DNA of 64,000 nucleotides. Source: Streptomyces mirabilis (GTDB lineage Bacteria; Actinomycetota; Actinomycetes; Streptomycetales; Streptomycetaceae). Shown piece after piece: positions 27,000 through 35,856 of this stretch. Under the pieces are notes generated by a model. It saw only the letters and a list, made by a program, of their open reading frames with translations, searched no databases and was not told the origin of the DNA. A program made the translations under genes and the position numbers. The DNA lies in assembly GCF_039503195.1 (NCBI RefSeq), contig NZ_JBCJKP010000001.1, positions 2,542,001 through 2,606,000 on the forward strand, written 5' to 3'. Within the stretch, counting starts at the first letter, position 1; each line of letters starts with the position of its first letter.

Positions 27000-27760
27000 C
27001 GGGTCGCCTCCCACTTCTGCTGGATGTGGTTCATGTTCGTCAGCCAGCGGTCCGGTTCGGCGGCCCGCACCTGGTAGTACCCGGCGACCTCGGGGTGCGG
27101 CAGGATCAGGAAGCGGTCCTCCTCGATCCCCGCGAACAGCGCGTCGGCGACGGTCTCCGGCTCGATGGCGGTGGGCTGGAGGACCAGGTCGCCCGCGCTG
27201 CCGGTGGCGTCGAGCATGTCGGTGCGCACGCCCTGCGGGCAGATCGCGTGCACCTTCACGCCGCGGTGGCGGTACGTCAGCGACAGCCACTCGGCGAAGG
27301 CGTACGCGCCGTGCTTGGTGACGCTGTAGGGCGCGGCGCCGATCATGGTGAGCAGTCCGGCGGCGGAGACGGTGGAGACGAACCGGCCGCTGCCGCGCTC
27401 CAGCCAGGCCGGGAGCAGCTCCTGGGCCGCCCGGACGTGCGCCATCACGTTGACGTCCCAGGCGAGCGCCCAGACCTTCTCGCCGGCCGACTCACTGCCG
27501 GCCGAGGGGAGGCCCGCGTTGGCGCAGTAGACGTCGATGGTGCCCCCGAGGGCGTCCCGGGCCTCGGCCACGATGGTGGACGCGTCGCCGGGAACCGCGA
27601 TCGCCCCGATCTCCTCCGCCACGGCCTTCGCCTTGGCGGCGTCCAGGTCGTTGACGACGACCCGGGCCCCCTCGGCGGCGAAACGACGGGCCAGTGCGGC
27701 CCCGATGCCGCCTCCGGCCCCGGTGACGACCACTCCCGCATCCTGTACGGCTTCCACCAT
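26996..27760 (-). CDS. SDR-family oxidoreductase
   Basis: The 254-residue protein has VVTGAGGGIGAALARRF, the NAG-like CANAG motif, catalytic Ser in STVSAAG and YSVTKH (Tyr-x3-Lys). Classical SDR acting on a hydroxyacyl or alcohol intermediate. The ATG is preceded by AGGAGAC. It is the first gene of the SDR-ligase-TetR operon, and overlaps the ligase start. Substrate unknown; the context suggests 3-hydroxyacyl-CoA or an alcohol precursor. Confidence 0.88.
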   Translation of the reverse strand: MVEAVQDAGVVVTGAGGGIGAALARRFAAEGARVVVNDLDAAKAKAVAEEIGAIAVPGDASTIVAEARDALGGTIDVYCANAGLPSAGSESAGEKVWALAWDVNVMAHVRAAQELLPAWLERGSGRFVSTVSAAGLLTMIGAAPYSVTKHGAYAFAEWLSLTYRHRGVKVHAICPQGVRTDMLDATGSAGDLVLQPTAIEPETVADALFAGIEEDRFLILPHPEVAGYYQVRAAEPDRWLTNMNHIQQKWEATR

Positions 27761-27810
27761 CGGTCTCCTTCGACACGACGCGACACAACACGGCTCAGCT
27801 GCGACCCCAG

Positions 27811-27826
27811 ACTAACCAGTCGGTAT
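27811..27826. promoter_or_regulatory. Candidate TetR operator before the SDR-ligase-TetR operon
   Basis: On the minus strand ATACCGACTGGTTAGT, sharing the first 12 bases exactly with the site before the facing kinase/dehydrogenase operon. One half-site is perfect, the other degenerate. It is 50 bases upstream of the SDR ATG. Confidence 0.55.
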
Positions 27827-27867
27827 GTAGCAGGGGAAGGGCCTTTTGACAGCTCCGGCCGGCAGGA

Positions 27868-27885
27868 GCGCCCCTTCAGGGGCGC
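27868..27885. repeat. Short copy of dispersed GC palindrome
   Basis: GCGCCCCT-TC-AGGGGCGC, followed by GGGG, lies between the divergent SDR and muramidase genes. It matches the central stem of the larger dispersed repeat family in this window. Confidence 0.6.
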
Positions 27886-28012
27886 GGGGCTCTGGCATGT
27901 GCGGCTCCGCCGCGTGGGCGCGACCAGCCACTTACGGCCTGCCGCTTACGAACCGTCCGCGGGAGCGCATAACGTGCCGATGCCAACCTTCCGCGATCAC
28001 GGAGGTCCCCCC

Positions 28013-29269
28013 ATGCGCCTCTCCCGCCGAGCCCTCCTGACAGCCACCGCGACCGCCACGGCCGCCTTCGCGGCAACCCGCACCACCCGCACCACTCCCA
28101 CCACGACGACCTCCCATGCCGACCCCCTGCGCACCGGCTTCGAGCAGCTCCAGGCGAGCGGCTACGCCACCCTCCACGGCCGGCGTGTCGGCGTCGTCAC
28201 GAACCCCACCGGCGTCACCAGAGACGTTCGTCACATCGTCGACGTCATGCACGCCGACCCCCACGTCGAGCTGACCGCCGTCTTCGGGCCGGAACACGGA
28301 TTCCGCGGCACCGCGCAGGCCGGCGGCTCCGAGGGCCGCTACGACGACCCGGCGACCGGGCTCCCGGTGTACGACACGTATCTCAAGAGCGGCAAGCCCC
28401 TCGCCGACGTCTTCACCGCCTCCGGCGTGGACACCGTCGTCTTCGACATCCAGGACGTGGGCGCGCGTTTCTACACGTACATCTGGACGCTGTACGACTG
28501 CATGGAGGCGGCCCGGCTCGCGGGCAAGCGCTTCGTGGTGCTGGACCGGCCGAACCCGGTGACCGGACGGGCCGCCCAGGGCCCGGTGCTGCACAAGGAG
28601 TTCGCGACGTTCGTCGGGCGGCAGCCCATCGCGCAGGCGCACGGGATGACGGTGGCGGAACTCGCGCGGCTGTTCAACGGGGAGTTCCTGGCGGCACCGG
28701 TGGAGCTGACCACCGTACTGATGTCGGGCTGGAAGAGGTCGGACTTCTACGACGCCTCCGGCCTGCCCTGGGTTCCGCCCAGCCCGAACATGCCGACGGC
28801 CGACACCGCCCTGGTGTACTCCGGAACGTGTCTCTTCGAGGGGACGAACCTGTCGGAGGGGCGCGGCACGACCCGTCCGTTCGAACTGCTGGGCGCGGAG
28901 GGCATCGACGGCCGATGGGCTCTGGAGGCGAACCGGCTCAAGGTCCCGGGCGTGCGCTTCAGGGAGGCGTACTTCGCTCCGACCTTCTCCAAGTTCCAGG
29001 GAAAGACGATCGGCGGCGTGCAGATCCATGTGGACGACCGGGCCGCGTACGACCCCGTCCGCACCGGAATCGCCCTCCTGGTGACCGCCAAGAAGGTCTG
29101 GAGCGGCTTCGCCTGGCGCTCGGACAACTGGATCGACAAGCTGACCGGCTCCGCCGAGGTGCGCACGATGATCGACGCGGGTGCGACGACCGACGAGATC
29201 GTGGCCGCCTGGCAGGACGAACTGAAGGCCTTCCACAGAATCCGGAAGGAATATCTTCTCTACGCATGA
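28013..29269 (+). CDS. DUF1343 protein, NamZ-like exo-beta-N-acetylmuramidase
   Basis: The 418-residue protein begins MRLSRRALLTATATATAAFA, a twin-arginine signal, then a Thr-rich linker and the DUF1343 domain with GVVTNPTGVTR, FGPEHGFRG, IQDVGARFYTY, PNPVTGR and WVPPSPNMPT. B. subtilis NamZ, the characterised member, removes terminal N-acetylmuramic acid from peptidoglycan fragments (GH171). A wall-recycling or turnover role outside the membrane is likely. GGAGG is eight bases before the ATG. A hairpin follows at once. Confidence 0.87.
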   Translation: MRLSRRALLTATATATAAFAATRTTRTTPTTTTSHADPLRTGFEQLQASGYATLHGRRVGVVTNPTGVTRDVRHIVDVMHADPHVELTAVFGPEHGFRGTAQAGGSEGRYDDPATGLPVYDTYLKSGKPLADVFTASGVDTVVFDIQDVGARFYTYIWTLYDCMEAARLAGKRFVVLDRPNPVTGRAAQGPVLHKEFATFVGRQPIAQAHGMTVAELARLFNGEFLAAPVELTTVLMSGWKRSDFYDASGLPWVPPSPNMPTADTALVYSGTCLFEGTNLSEGRGTTRPFELLGAEGIDGRWALEANRLKVPGVRFREAYFAPTFSKFQGKTIGGVQIHVDDRAAYDPVRTGIALLVTAKKVWSGFAWRSDNWIDKLTGSAEVRTMIDAGATTDEIVAAWQDELKAFHRIRKEYLLYA

Positions 29270-29291
29270 GCGGAAAGAACTTCTTTTCCGC
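29270..29291 (+). terminator. Hairpin immediately after the NamZ-like gene
   Basis: GCGGAAA and TTTCCGC pair with an 8-base loop, beginning at the base after the stop codon. Confidence 0.5.
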
Positions 29292-29378
29292 GGTTCAGTC
29301 ATGACGTATGGCCAATCTTCGCCCCCGGTAGGACGATGCGCCCACATCGCACCGCCTTCGGGGACGAGGGGGCTTGCC

Positions 29379-30701
29379 ATGGCGGATCCGGCAGTCAGTG
29401 TTTCTCCCTACTGGGAGCTGACCTTCGACGCGGACGGGGACGTGGACGGCCGGGAAAGGGACCGGTTGCTCGCCGAGGTGCCCCGGCGCGGAGTGCGTGA
29501 TCTGATCGTCTTCGCGCACGGCTGGAACAACGACCGCTCCGGCGCGACCCGCCTCTACAGCCAGTTCTTCGCGCCCGTGCCGGATCTCGCGCCGCACGCG
29601 CGTCTGGGCTACGTCGGTGTGGTGTGGCCCTCGATGCGGTTCTCGGACGAACCGATCCCCGACTTTCCCCGGTCGGTGGCCGCCGGCGTCCCCGCCGACG
29701 CCCGCACCGCGCTCGACAAGGACACCCGGCACGCGCTCCTGGAGGTGTTCCCCGACCGGGCGACGGTCGTCGAGCAGCTCGCGCGCCTGCTGCACCAACA
29801 GCCGGACGAGGGAGCCTCGTTGGAGGAGTTCGGGCGCCTGGTGCGGCTGCTCGTGGAGGTATCGCCCCAGGGACCGCAGGCCGCCTTCGCCGCGGACACG
29901 CTCGCGGAGGGCGCGCCGCAGGGCGACCCCGCGATGCTCTTCGGGGACACGGCCACGGTGTGCGGCGAGTTCGCCGAGGTGCTGGCCGGCATGACGGCCT
30001 CCGGCGAGGCCTTCGCCCTGCCGCGGCCCTGGGACGGGGCGCGTGAACTGCTGCGCCAGGCCACCTACTACGCCATGAAGCGGCGCGCGGGCACGGTGGG
30101 TGAGCGTGGGCTGGGGCGCGCGCTCGGGCAGCTCGCGACCGCCGCGCCCGGGGTGCGGGTGCATCTGGTCGGACACAGCTTCGGCGGACGGCTGGTCTCC
30201 TTCGCGCTGCGCGGACTGCCCGAGGGCATGCGCACGGTGAAGTCCGTGACGCTGCTCCAAGGGGCGTTCTCGCACTACGCGTTCGCCGCGTCGCTGCCCG
30301 GCAACCCGCGGGCGAGCGGCGTGCTGCGCGGCCTGCAGAGCCGCGTCGACGGCCCCCTGGTGTGCTGCTACTCCCACTTCGACACGGCGCTCGGCACGAT
30401 CTATCCGCTGGCCTCCCGGATGGCGGACGACGACCGTTCGGTGCTGGGGATCGACCTCGATCCCGGACACCTCCTGGGTGCCCGCTGGGGCGCGATGGGA
30501 CACGACGGGGTGCAGGCGGTGGAGGGCACGAAGACGTTCACGCTCGCCGACGCGCTGCGCGCGCAGCTTCCGGTGTCGGGGTGCGTGAACGTCGACGCGT
30601 GCGCGGTGGTGAACCGCGGCGGGCCCCCGAGCGGGGCCCACAGCGACATCTGCCACCGGGAGCTGGCCCAGGTGGTGCTGGCGGCGGGCCGCGTTCGATG
30701 A
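29379..30701 (+). CDS. Putative serine hydrolase, alpha/beta fold, unknown substrate
   Basis: The 440-residue product has an N-terminal strand VRDLIVFAHGWNNDRS typical of alpha/beta hydrolases and the nucleophile elbow GHSFGGRLVS in the second half, with a long helical insertion (about residues 100-260) between them. A late His (GHDGVQ) could complete a triad. No signal peptide is evident, so the protein is probably cytosolic. ATG 29379 gives MADPAVSVSPYWELTFD. I do not recognise a close family; a lipase/esterase-like function is possible. Confidence 0.7.
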   Translation: MADPAVSVSPYWELTFDADGDVDGRERDRLLAEVPRRGVRDLIVFAHGWNNDRSGATRLYSQFFAPVPDLAPHARLGYVGVVWPSMRFSDEPIPDFPRSVAAGVPADARTALDKDTRHALLEVFPDRATVVEQLARLLHQQPDEGASLEEFGRLVRLLVEVSPQGPQAAFAADTLAEGAPQGDPAMLFGDTATVCGEFAEVLAGMTASGEAFALPRPWDGARELLRQATYYAMKRRAGTVGERGLGRALGQLATAAPGVRVHLVGHSFGGRLVSFALRGLPEGMRTVKSVTLLQGAFSHYAFAASLPGNPRASGVLRGLQSRVDGPLVCCYSHFDTALGTIYPLASRMADDDRSVLGIDLDPGHLLGARWGAMGHDGVQAVEGTKTFTLADALRAQLPVSGCVNVDACAVVNRGGPPSGAHSDICHRELAQVVLAAGRVR

Positions 30702-30734
30702 CCCGCCGCCGGGAGTCCGCGACGCGCTCCGGGG

Positions 30735-33527
30735 TCACCGGTGCGACGTGTACTCCACCACCTGCTGGTAGGTCGGCCGGTTCTGCCAGGTGATCTTGCC
30801 GTGCTTGATACCGCCGAGCGTCCGCTGGACGATCGAGTCGGCACACCACTGGTCGCCCGCCGAGCACTGGTCGTCGCCCGGGTAGACCTGGGCGGCGGTC
30901 AGGCCGGCCGCCGTCTTGAGCGTGCTGATCAGGGTGTCCCGGCAGGCGCTGAGGGTGCCGCCACCACAGTACTTCTGCGACAGTCCGCCCTGCACCGACT
31001 CACCGAGGACCGCCCGGATGTCCTTGTCGACATAGCTCCACCAGCCGTACTGGAAGGAGCTTCCGGCGTGCGCCCCGGTCGGGCCGTGCGCGGCCGACGG
31101 GGACTCGTCGATGGGCAGGTTGCTGGAGAAGGCCGTGTACAGGTCGGTACCGAGACCGGGTTCGAACTCGGCCTTCACCAGCAGCGGCCACCAGGCGTCC
31201 AGGATGCGGATCGCGTCGGCGTTGGCGTAGGCCTTCGAACCGGCCGAGGTCTCCTTGCGCTTGGCGCCGGCCGTCACCCAGTCGGACAGCTTGGTCACCG
31301 CCGCCGCGGCCGTGGTGTCCGTGACCGTCGAACTGTTGATGACCTTCAGCAGCTTCGGCAGCACGTCCTCGGCCCGCAGATCGGCCAGCGCGGCGTCGGC
31401 CATCGCCTTGGTGAGCGAGGACCTGGTCACCCCGCCCGCGGCGACCAGCTTCTTCACCCGGTCCTCCAGGAGGTTCCCGCGGTGCACGGAACCGTCTCCC
31501 CAGGGGGCCGTGGTGTAGTCCTTGGCCTGCTTGTTGTTCCAGGAGATGTAGTAGTCCTGGTCGATGGAGTTGGGGTGCGCGGACGGTGGGGTGTACGAGG
31601 CGGTGTTCGTCGTCGGGTCCCAGTTCCGCCACTCGTACGCGGCCTGCGCCCAGACCGGGAACTCGGCGTCGACGCCGGCCGCCCGCACCGGGTTGTCACC
31701 GCTGTTGTAGTACGCGGTGTGCGAGGAGTCGGCGTAGAACCAGTTGAAGGTGTAGTTGATGTGCTGCACCGCGCTCTGGAACGTCCCCGGGCTTTTCACG
31801 TAGTCCGGGTCGTTGAGCATCTGGAAGCCGATGATCGAGTCGGCCTCGTGCAGGTAGGAGGAGCGCAGGGTCGTGTACGCGACCTTCTTGCCGCCGACCG
31901 TCGCGCGGTACTCCACGGGACCGTACTTGGTCCGGTAGACCTGCATGCGGTACGAGCCCGCCGCGGTGCCGTCGGCCGTGGTGGGCTTCCAGGAGTTGGT
32001 CCGCTCGACCTTGTCCATGGCGGTGCAGGTGCCGTGGTACAGGTAGTGGTAGTCGTCCTGGCACAGCTCGACGGCGTACGTGTCGATGATGTCCTGGCCG
32101 GAGGTCGTCGCGCTCCAGGAGTAGTCCTGGCCGCGGCCGAGTTCGACGTACATGCTCAGGCCCGCGAAGGAGGCGCCGCGCGCGCTGAGGCCCGGCCCCT
32201 GGATCTCCTGGAGCATGAGGAGCTGTGGCGCGAAGTAGCCGGTCTGCGGCCCGAAGACGGCGATGGGATGGCCGCTGGCGGTGTACTTGCCGCTCACCAC
32301 GAGGGCGTTGGACATTCCGCGCTTCGCGGAGGTGAGGGTGGTGGCCGCCGCGGTCGCCGAGGCGCCGGTGGCCGTGGCGGTGGCCGCGCTGCCGGTGCGG
32401 TCGTAGACCAGTGGCTCCTGGGTCACCGAGCCGGCGTCGGGCAGGGCCTCGCCCTGCGCGGTGTCGGGCTTCGAGGCGTACGGGAAGCTCTCGCCGTTGT
32501 GGACGGTGAGCACCGCCTCGGGGTCGTTGCGCTCGCGGAAGGACTCCCAGACCTTGGTGCCCTCGGTCACGCCGTACTTGGACTGGGCGGCCAGCAGCGA
32601 GATGGCGTTGTTGACCTCGCCGCCGCCTCCGGAGCCGAAGAGCGAGCCGATGACGGAGGCCAGCGCGACCAGGTCGGTGATCTTGAAGTGGTCGATGGTG
32701 CCGGCGTTGGTGATGGAGTCCTTGTGGCCGGTCAGGACGTACTCACCGGGGAAGTAGCGGCCGCTGTCGGAGGCGTCGATGTAGGCGTTGATGCCGTCGA
32801 TGTAGGCGTTGGCGTCGGCGAGGGCCTGCTGACCGCGGGCGCCGTTGTTCGCGATGGCGTTGTCGATCTGGGTCTGCAGATCGGCCTCGGTGTAGGGCGC
32901 GTTGCGCCAGAACTCCTGCTCCAGGCCCTGGTTGGAGGAGGCCCCGCCGGCGAAGGAGGTCAGCTGGCCGCGGCCGACGTGCCGGAAGACGTCCATCAGC
33001 CACAGCCGGTCCTGGGCGGCGGCGTAGCCGGCGCCGTACTCGGTGCCGTAGCGGGTGGTGCCCGTGATGTGCGGCACACCGGTCTTCTTGTCGCGGACGA
33101 TCGTCACGTCGGTGCGTCCGCCGGGCGCGGTGGTGGAGGCGACCTGGTCGGAGGCGACCCCGAAGGACGCGTCGTTGAAGAAGTCGTTGATCTTGGCGTC
33201 GGTGAGCGTGGCGGCGCCCGAGGCCAGGTTGCTGTAGGGGCCGAGCTGGTCCTCGGCGTGGTCGGGCTGGATGCCGAAGGCCTGGTTGAGGAGGATCTGG
33301 GCGAGGGTGGCGTTGCCGTTCTGACCGGGCGGGAGGATGTCGGAACACTGGCCGCCGCAGTAGTCGTTGGCGGCGAGCGCGGTCGTGCTGTCGGCGGCCG
33401 CCGCCTGGGTCAGCGGGGACAGCAGGGCGGCTATGAGAGCACAGATGGAAGCCGCCCCCAGGAACTTGGGGAATCTGCGGGGAGTTCTCTGTCTGTCGAG
33501 TGCGGTGCGTGGGGTGCGCCGTGGCAT
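30735..33527 (-). CDS. Secreted penicillin-acylase family (Ntn) amidohydrolase
   Basis: The 930-residue precursor has a signal peptide (basic RRFPKFLGAA, hydrophobic core, cleavage near AAAADS), an alpha chain with the calcium and substrate-loop motifs, and a beta chain that would begin at Ser406 in GMSNALVVSG, the N-terminal nucleophile released by self-cleavage. Conserved stretches such as FGPQTGYFAPQ and YYISWNNKQAKDYT are present. Related secreted Streptomyces enzymes hydrolyse cyclic lipopeptides, acyl-homoserine lactones or penicillin side chains; which applies here is open. AGGAG precedes the ATG. It converges with the preceding hydrolase gene after 33 bases, and is a single transcription unit. 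Confidence 0.9.
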   Translation of the reverse strand: MPRRTPRTALDRQRTPRRFPKFLGAASICALIAALLSPLTQAAAADSTTALAANDYCGGQCSDILPPGQNGNATLAQILLNQAFGIQPDHAEDQLGPYSNLASGAATLTDAKINDFFNDASFGVASDQVASTTAPGGRTDVTIVRDKKTGVPHITGTTRYGTEYGAGYAAAQDRLWLMDVFRHVGRGQLTSFAGGASSNQGLEQEFWRNAPYTEADLQTQIDNAIANNGARGQQALADANAYIDGINAYIDASDSGRYFPGEYVLTGHKDSITNAGTIDHFKITDLVALASVIGSLFGSGGGGEVNNAISLLAAQSKYGVTEGTKVWESFRERNDPEAVLTVHNGESFPYASKPDTAQGEALPDAGSVTQEPLVYDRTGSAATATATGASATAAATTLTSAKRGMSNALVVSGKYTASGHPIAVFGPQTGYFAPQLLMLQEIQGPGLSARGASFAGLSMYVELGRGQDYSWSATTSGQDIIDTYAVELCQDDYHYLYHGTCTAMDKVERTNSWKPTTADGTAAGSYRMQVYRTKYGPVEYRATVGGKKVAYTTLRSSYLHEADSIIGFQMLNDPDYVKSPGTFQSAVQHINYTFNWFYADSSHTAYYNSGDNPVRAAGVDAEFPVWAQAAYEWRNWDPTTNTASYTPPSAHPNSIDQDYYISWNNKQAKDYTTAPWGDGSVHRGNLLEDRVKKLVAAGGVTRSSLTKAMADAALADLRAEDVLPKLLKVINSSTVTDTTAAAAVTKLSDWVTAGAKRKETSAGSKAYANADAIRILDAWWPLLVKAEFEPGLGTDLYTAFSSNLPIDESPSAAHGPTGAHAGSSFQYGWWSYVDKDIRAVLGESVQGGLSQKYCGGGTLSACRDTLISTLKTAAGLTAAQVYPGDDQCSAGDQWCADSIVQRTLGGIKHGKITWQNRPTYQQVVEYTSHR

Positions 33528-33885
33528 GGCTGCTCCTACCGACGGGGGTGGGCCGGACGTTACCGCCGGTATCCCCGAGTTGGAAGATGAACATGCGTCA
33601 ACTTTTCAACGATCACTGAGCTGTTCGGACGTCACGAGCCGTTTAGAGATCGACGGGCCATGCGGATCCGGCGGCACCCCGCTCATCCCGGCCCGCGGGC
33701 TTTTCGACAGGCGGTTGACAGCGAGGGGAGGTAGGCCGGAGGAAGTTCGGTCGGTGACTTATGCCGCTCATCGGAAATTGGATGGAGCCGAATCGCGTGT
33801 CGATACGTCTACTCGGCGACGTCCCTGGGACGGCAACGCCGAAGTGACCGAAGTACAGGTGCAGGTGTGACGGAGGTGCAGGGCG
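33528..33885. other. Divergent promoter region between acylase and zinc-ribbon gene
   Basis: No gene is supported in this 358-base stretch. It is less GC-rich than the neighbouring coding sequence and contains the start regions of both flanking genes. I recognise no confident promoter or operator. Confidence 0.4.
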
Positions 33886-34488
33886 ATGGCGGGTTTTCGG
33901 AGTCTGGCGAGACAGGTGCGAGATCCGAGGAATGATCTGGCGCTGCGACGCTATTCACTGCGCAAGTGCCTGGAGAGGTTCGCCCCTTACGGGCATCGGG
34001 CGACCTGGGACCATCTCTGCTCCCGGGCCGGGTTCGGCCCCGAGGACCGGTCCCCCGATCCAGCGCGGCTCGTGGCCGCACTGGACGAGTTGGAGGAGGC
34101 CCGCTCCGTCTGGCTCGCCTACGAGGTCGAGTTCGCCGAGCGCCGCAAGAAGGAGAAGCACGACGGGCTGCGCCGGCCGGGCAGCGTGGACGACTGGCAC
34201 CGGCTGACCTGGGGCGGATTCGGCGTCGCGTGGTGCGACGACCCGCGGATCCACCCCCACGAATCACTGGCCGAGGTGCTGCGCCGGCTGATCGCCGCGC
34301 TGGAGCGCGAGCCGGGCACGGTCTGCCCGGTCTGCACCGGTGAGCGCCTCACCTGGATGTACGACCTGGCCCACGAACCGTCGTCGGGTCCCGTCTGCAC
34401 GGAATGCGGAATCGTCGTACCGCGGCCCGTCCTCACGCCCGAGGCGCTGGCGGAGGCCAGGCGCGGGCGGTTGCTCGTCTCCGCGTGA
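33886..34488 (+). CDS. Conserved hypothetical protein with zinc-ribbon C-terminus
   Basis: The 200-residue product is helical and charged at the N-terminus (RYSLRKCLERFAPYG), with a segment LDELEEARSVWLAYEVEF, and ends with paired cysteines CPVCTGERLTW and CTECGIVVPRP, a CxxC-x18-CxxC zinc ribbon. No family is recognised. The start follows GGAGGTGCAGGGCG. It stands alone between intergenic regions. It may be a nucleic-acid or protein-binding regulator; that is only a guess from the ribbon. Confidence 0.68.
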   Translation: MAGFRSLARQVRDPRNDLALRRYSLRKCLERFAPYGHRATWDHLCSRAGFGPEDRSPDPARLVAALDELEEARSVWLAYEVEFAERRKKEKHDGLRRPGSVDDWHRLTWGGFGVAWCDDPRIHPHESLAEVLRRLIAALEREPGTVCPVCTGERLTWMYDLAHEPSSGPVCTECGIVVPRPVLTPEALAEARRGRLLVSA

Positions 34489-34608
34489 GCGCTCCGCCGG
34501 GTTGAACGGGGGGCGCGCGGCGGGGGTCGCCGGTCGGAGTGAGGCTCGGGGTCGGCCGGGTTACGGGGGCTGCGGGTGAGTCGTCGGCTGCGGGATGGTC
34601 CGTGGCTG

Positions 34609-34641
34609 GGCGCGCAGTTCCCCGCGCCCCTGGCGGGGCGC
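34609..34641. repeat. Dispersed intergenic palindrome in 34489-34788 gap
   Basis: CGCGCAGTTCCCCGCGCCCC, then TGGC and GGGGCGC. The shorter stem GCGCCCC/GGGGCGC is perfect. The unit is the same as at 24635 and 39981. The rest of the 300-base gap between the zinc-ribbon and RNA ligase genes holds no recognisable gene. Confidence 0.75.
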
Positions 34642-34788
34642 TGACCTCGCCGGGGTGCGGACGGGGCCGTACAGACCTGTGAATCCGACGCTAGCAGGCG
34701 CAAATCCGCTCGCTCCAGCGCTTTCTCCTAGGGACAGTTGGGCTCGATGAAACCCCGTCGAGGTGCCCGCGGAACCCGAGGAGTCCCG

Positions 34789-35856
34789 ATGTCGACGCTG
34801 CGCGTCACCGCCGAAGTGCTGACCGTCCACGAGCATCCGAACGCCGACGCGCTCGAACTGGCCCAGGTGGGCCTGTACCGAGCCGTCGTCGCCAAGGGCG
34901 CCTACCGCACCGGCGAGAGTGCCGTCTACATCCCCGAGCAGTCCGTGCTCCCCACCACGCTCATCGAGGAGTTGGGTCTGACCGGACGCCTCGCGGGCCC
35001 CGGCTCGGACCGCGTCAAGGCCGTACGCCTGCGCGGTGAGCTGTCGCAGGGCATCGTCTGCCGCCCGAAGGCGCTGGCCGACGTCGACCTGGCGCGGGCC
35101 GCCGCGGACGGCACCGACTTCGCCGAGGCGCTCGGCATCGTCAAGTGGGTGCCGCCGATCCCGCCCACCATGAACGGCGACGTCGAGGCCGCGCCCGATC
35201 TGCTGCCCTGGGTCGACATCGAGAACATCCAGCGGTACCCGGACATCTTCACGCCGGGCGAGAACGTCGTCCTGACGGAGAAGCTGCACGGCTCGGCCTG
35301 CCTGCTGACCTACCTAGCCGACCAGGACCGCGTGTACGTCTCCTCCAAGGGCTTCGGCGCCAAGTCCCTCGCCCTCAAGGAGGATTCCCGCAATCTGTAC
35401 TGGCGTGCCGTCCACGCCCACGGCGTCGCGGCGGCCGCGGCCCGGCTCGCCGAACGGCTCGGCGCCCGCCGGGTCGGCATCTTCGGCGAGGTGTACGGGG
35501 CGGGCGTACAGGACCTGTCGTACGGTGCCGACGGGCGCCGCGAGTCCCTCGGCCACGCCGTGTTCGACGTGTCCGCGGAGATCGCCGGCGAGGTCCGCTG
35601 GCTGGACGCGGCCGAGCTTCTCGACGGGGAACTGCCGCTGGTGCCACGGCTGTACGAGGGCCCGTACGACATCGACCGCGTCCTGGAGTGCGCCTCGGGC
35701 CGGGAGACCGTGTCCGGACGCGCACTGCATCTGCGGGAAGGCGTCGTGATACGCCCTGCCGTCGAGCGCCACAGCCCGGTGACCGGCGGCCGGGCCATCG
35801 CGAAGGCGGTCAGCCCGGCGTATCTGACGCGCAAGGGCGGCACGGAGTACGAGTGA
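34789..35856 (+). CDS. RNA ligase of the Deinococcus Rnl5 (DraRnl) family
   Basis: The 355-residue product has an N-terminal OB-like domain (residues about 1-140) and a nucleotidyltransferase domain: motif I TEKLHGSA with adenylated Lys165, motif III GIFGEVYG (230), motif IV EGVVIRP (317) and motif V KAVSPA (339). DraRnl-type enzymes seal 3'-OH/5'-PO4 nicks in RNA or RNA-containing duplexes with ATP; their biological role is unknown. ATG 34789 has GAGGAG upstream; ATG at 34738 would add a basic tail. It converges with soxR, whose extended end overlaps its 3' end by 47 bases, probably as an artefact. Confidence 0.87.
   Translation: MSTLRVTAEVLTVHEHPNADALELAQVGLYRAVVAKGAYRTGESAVYIPEQSVLPTTLIEELGLTGRLAGPGSDRVKAVRLRGELSQGIVCRPKALADVDLARAAADGTDFAEALGIVKWVPPIPPTMNGDVEAAPDLLPWVDIENIQRYPDIFTPGENVVLTEKLHGSACLLTYLADQDRVYVSSKGFGAKSLALKEDSRNLYWRAVHAHGVAAAAARLAERLGARRVGIFGEVYGAGVQDLSYGADGRRESLGHAVFDVSAEIAGEVRWLDAAELLDGELPLVPRLYEGPYDIDRVLECASGRETVSGRALHLREGVVIRPAVERHSPVTGGRAIAKAVSPAYLTRKGGTEYE

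Noticed and set aside
30735..33527. Part of a beta-lactam biosynthetic cluster
   Set aside because: No other beta-lactam gene is near; it is a single-gene unit with a secretion signal.
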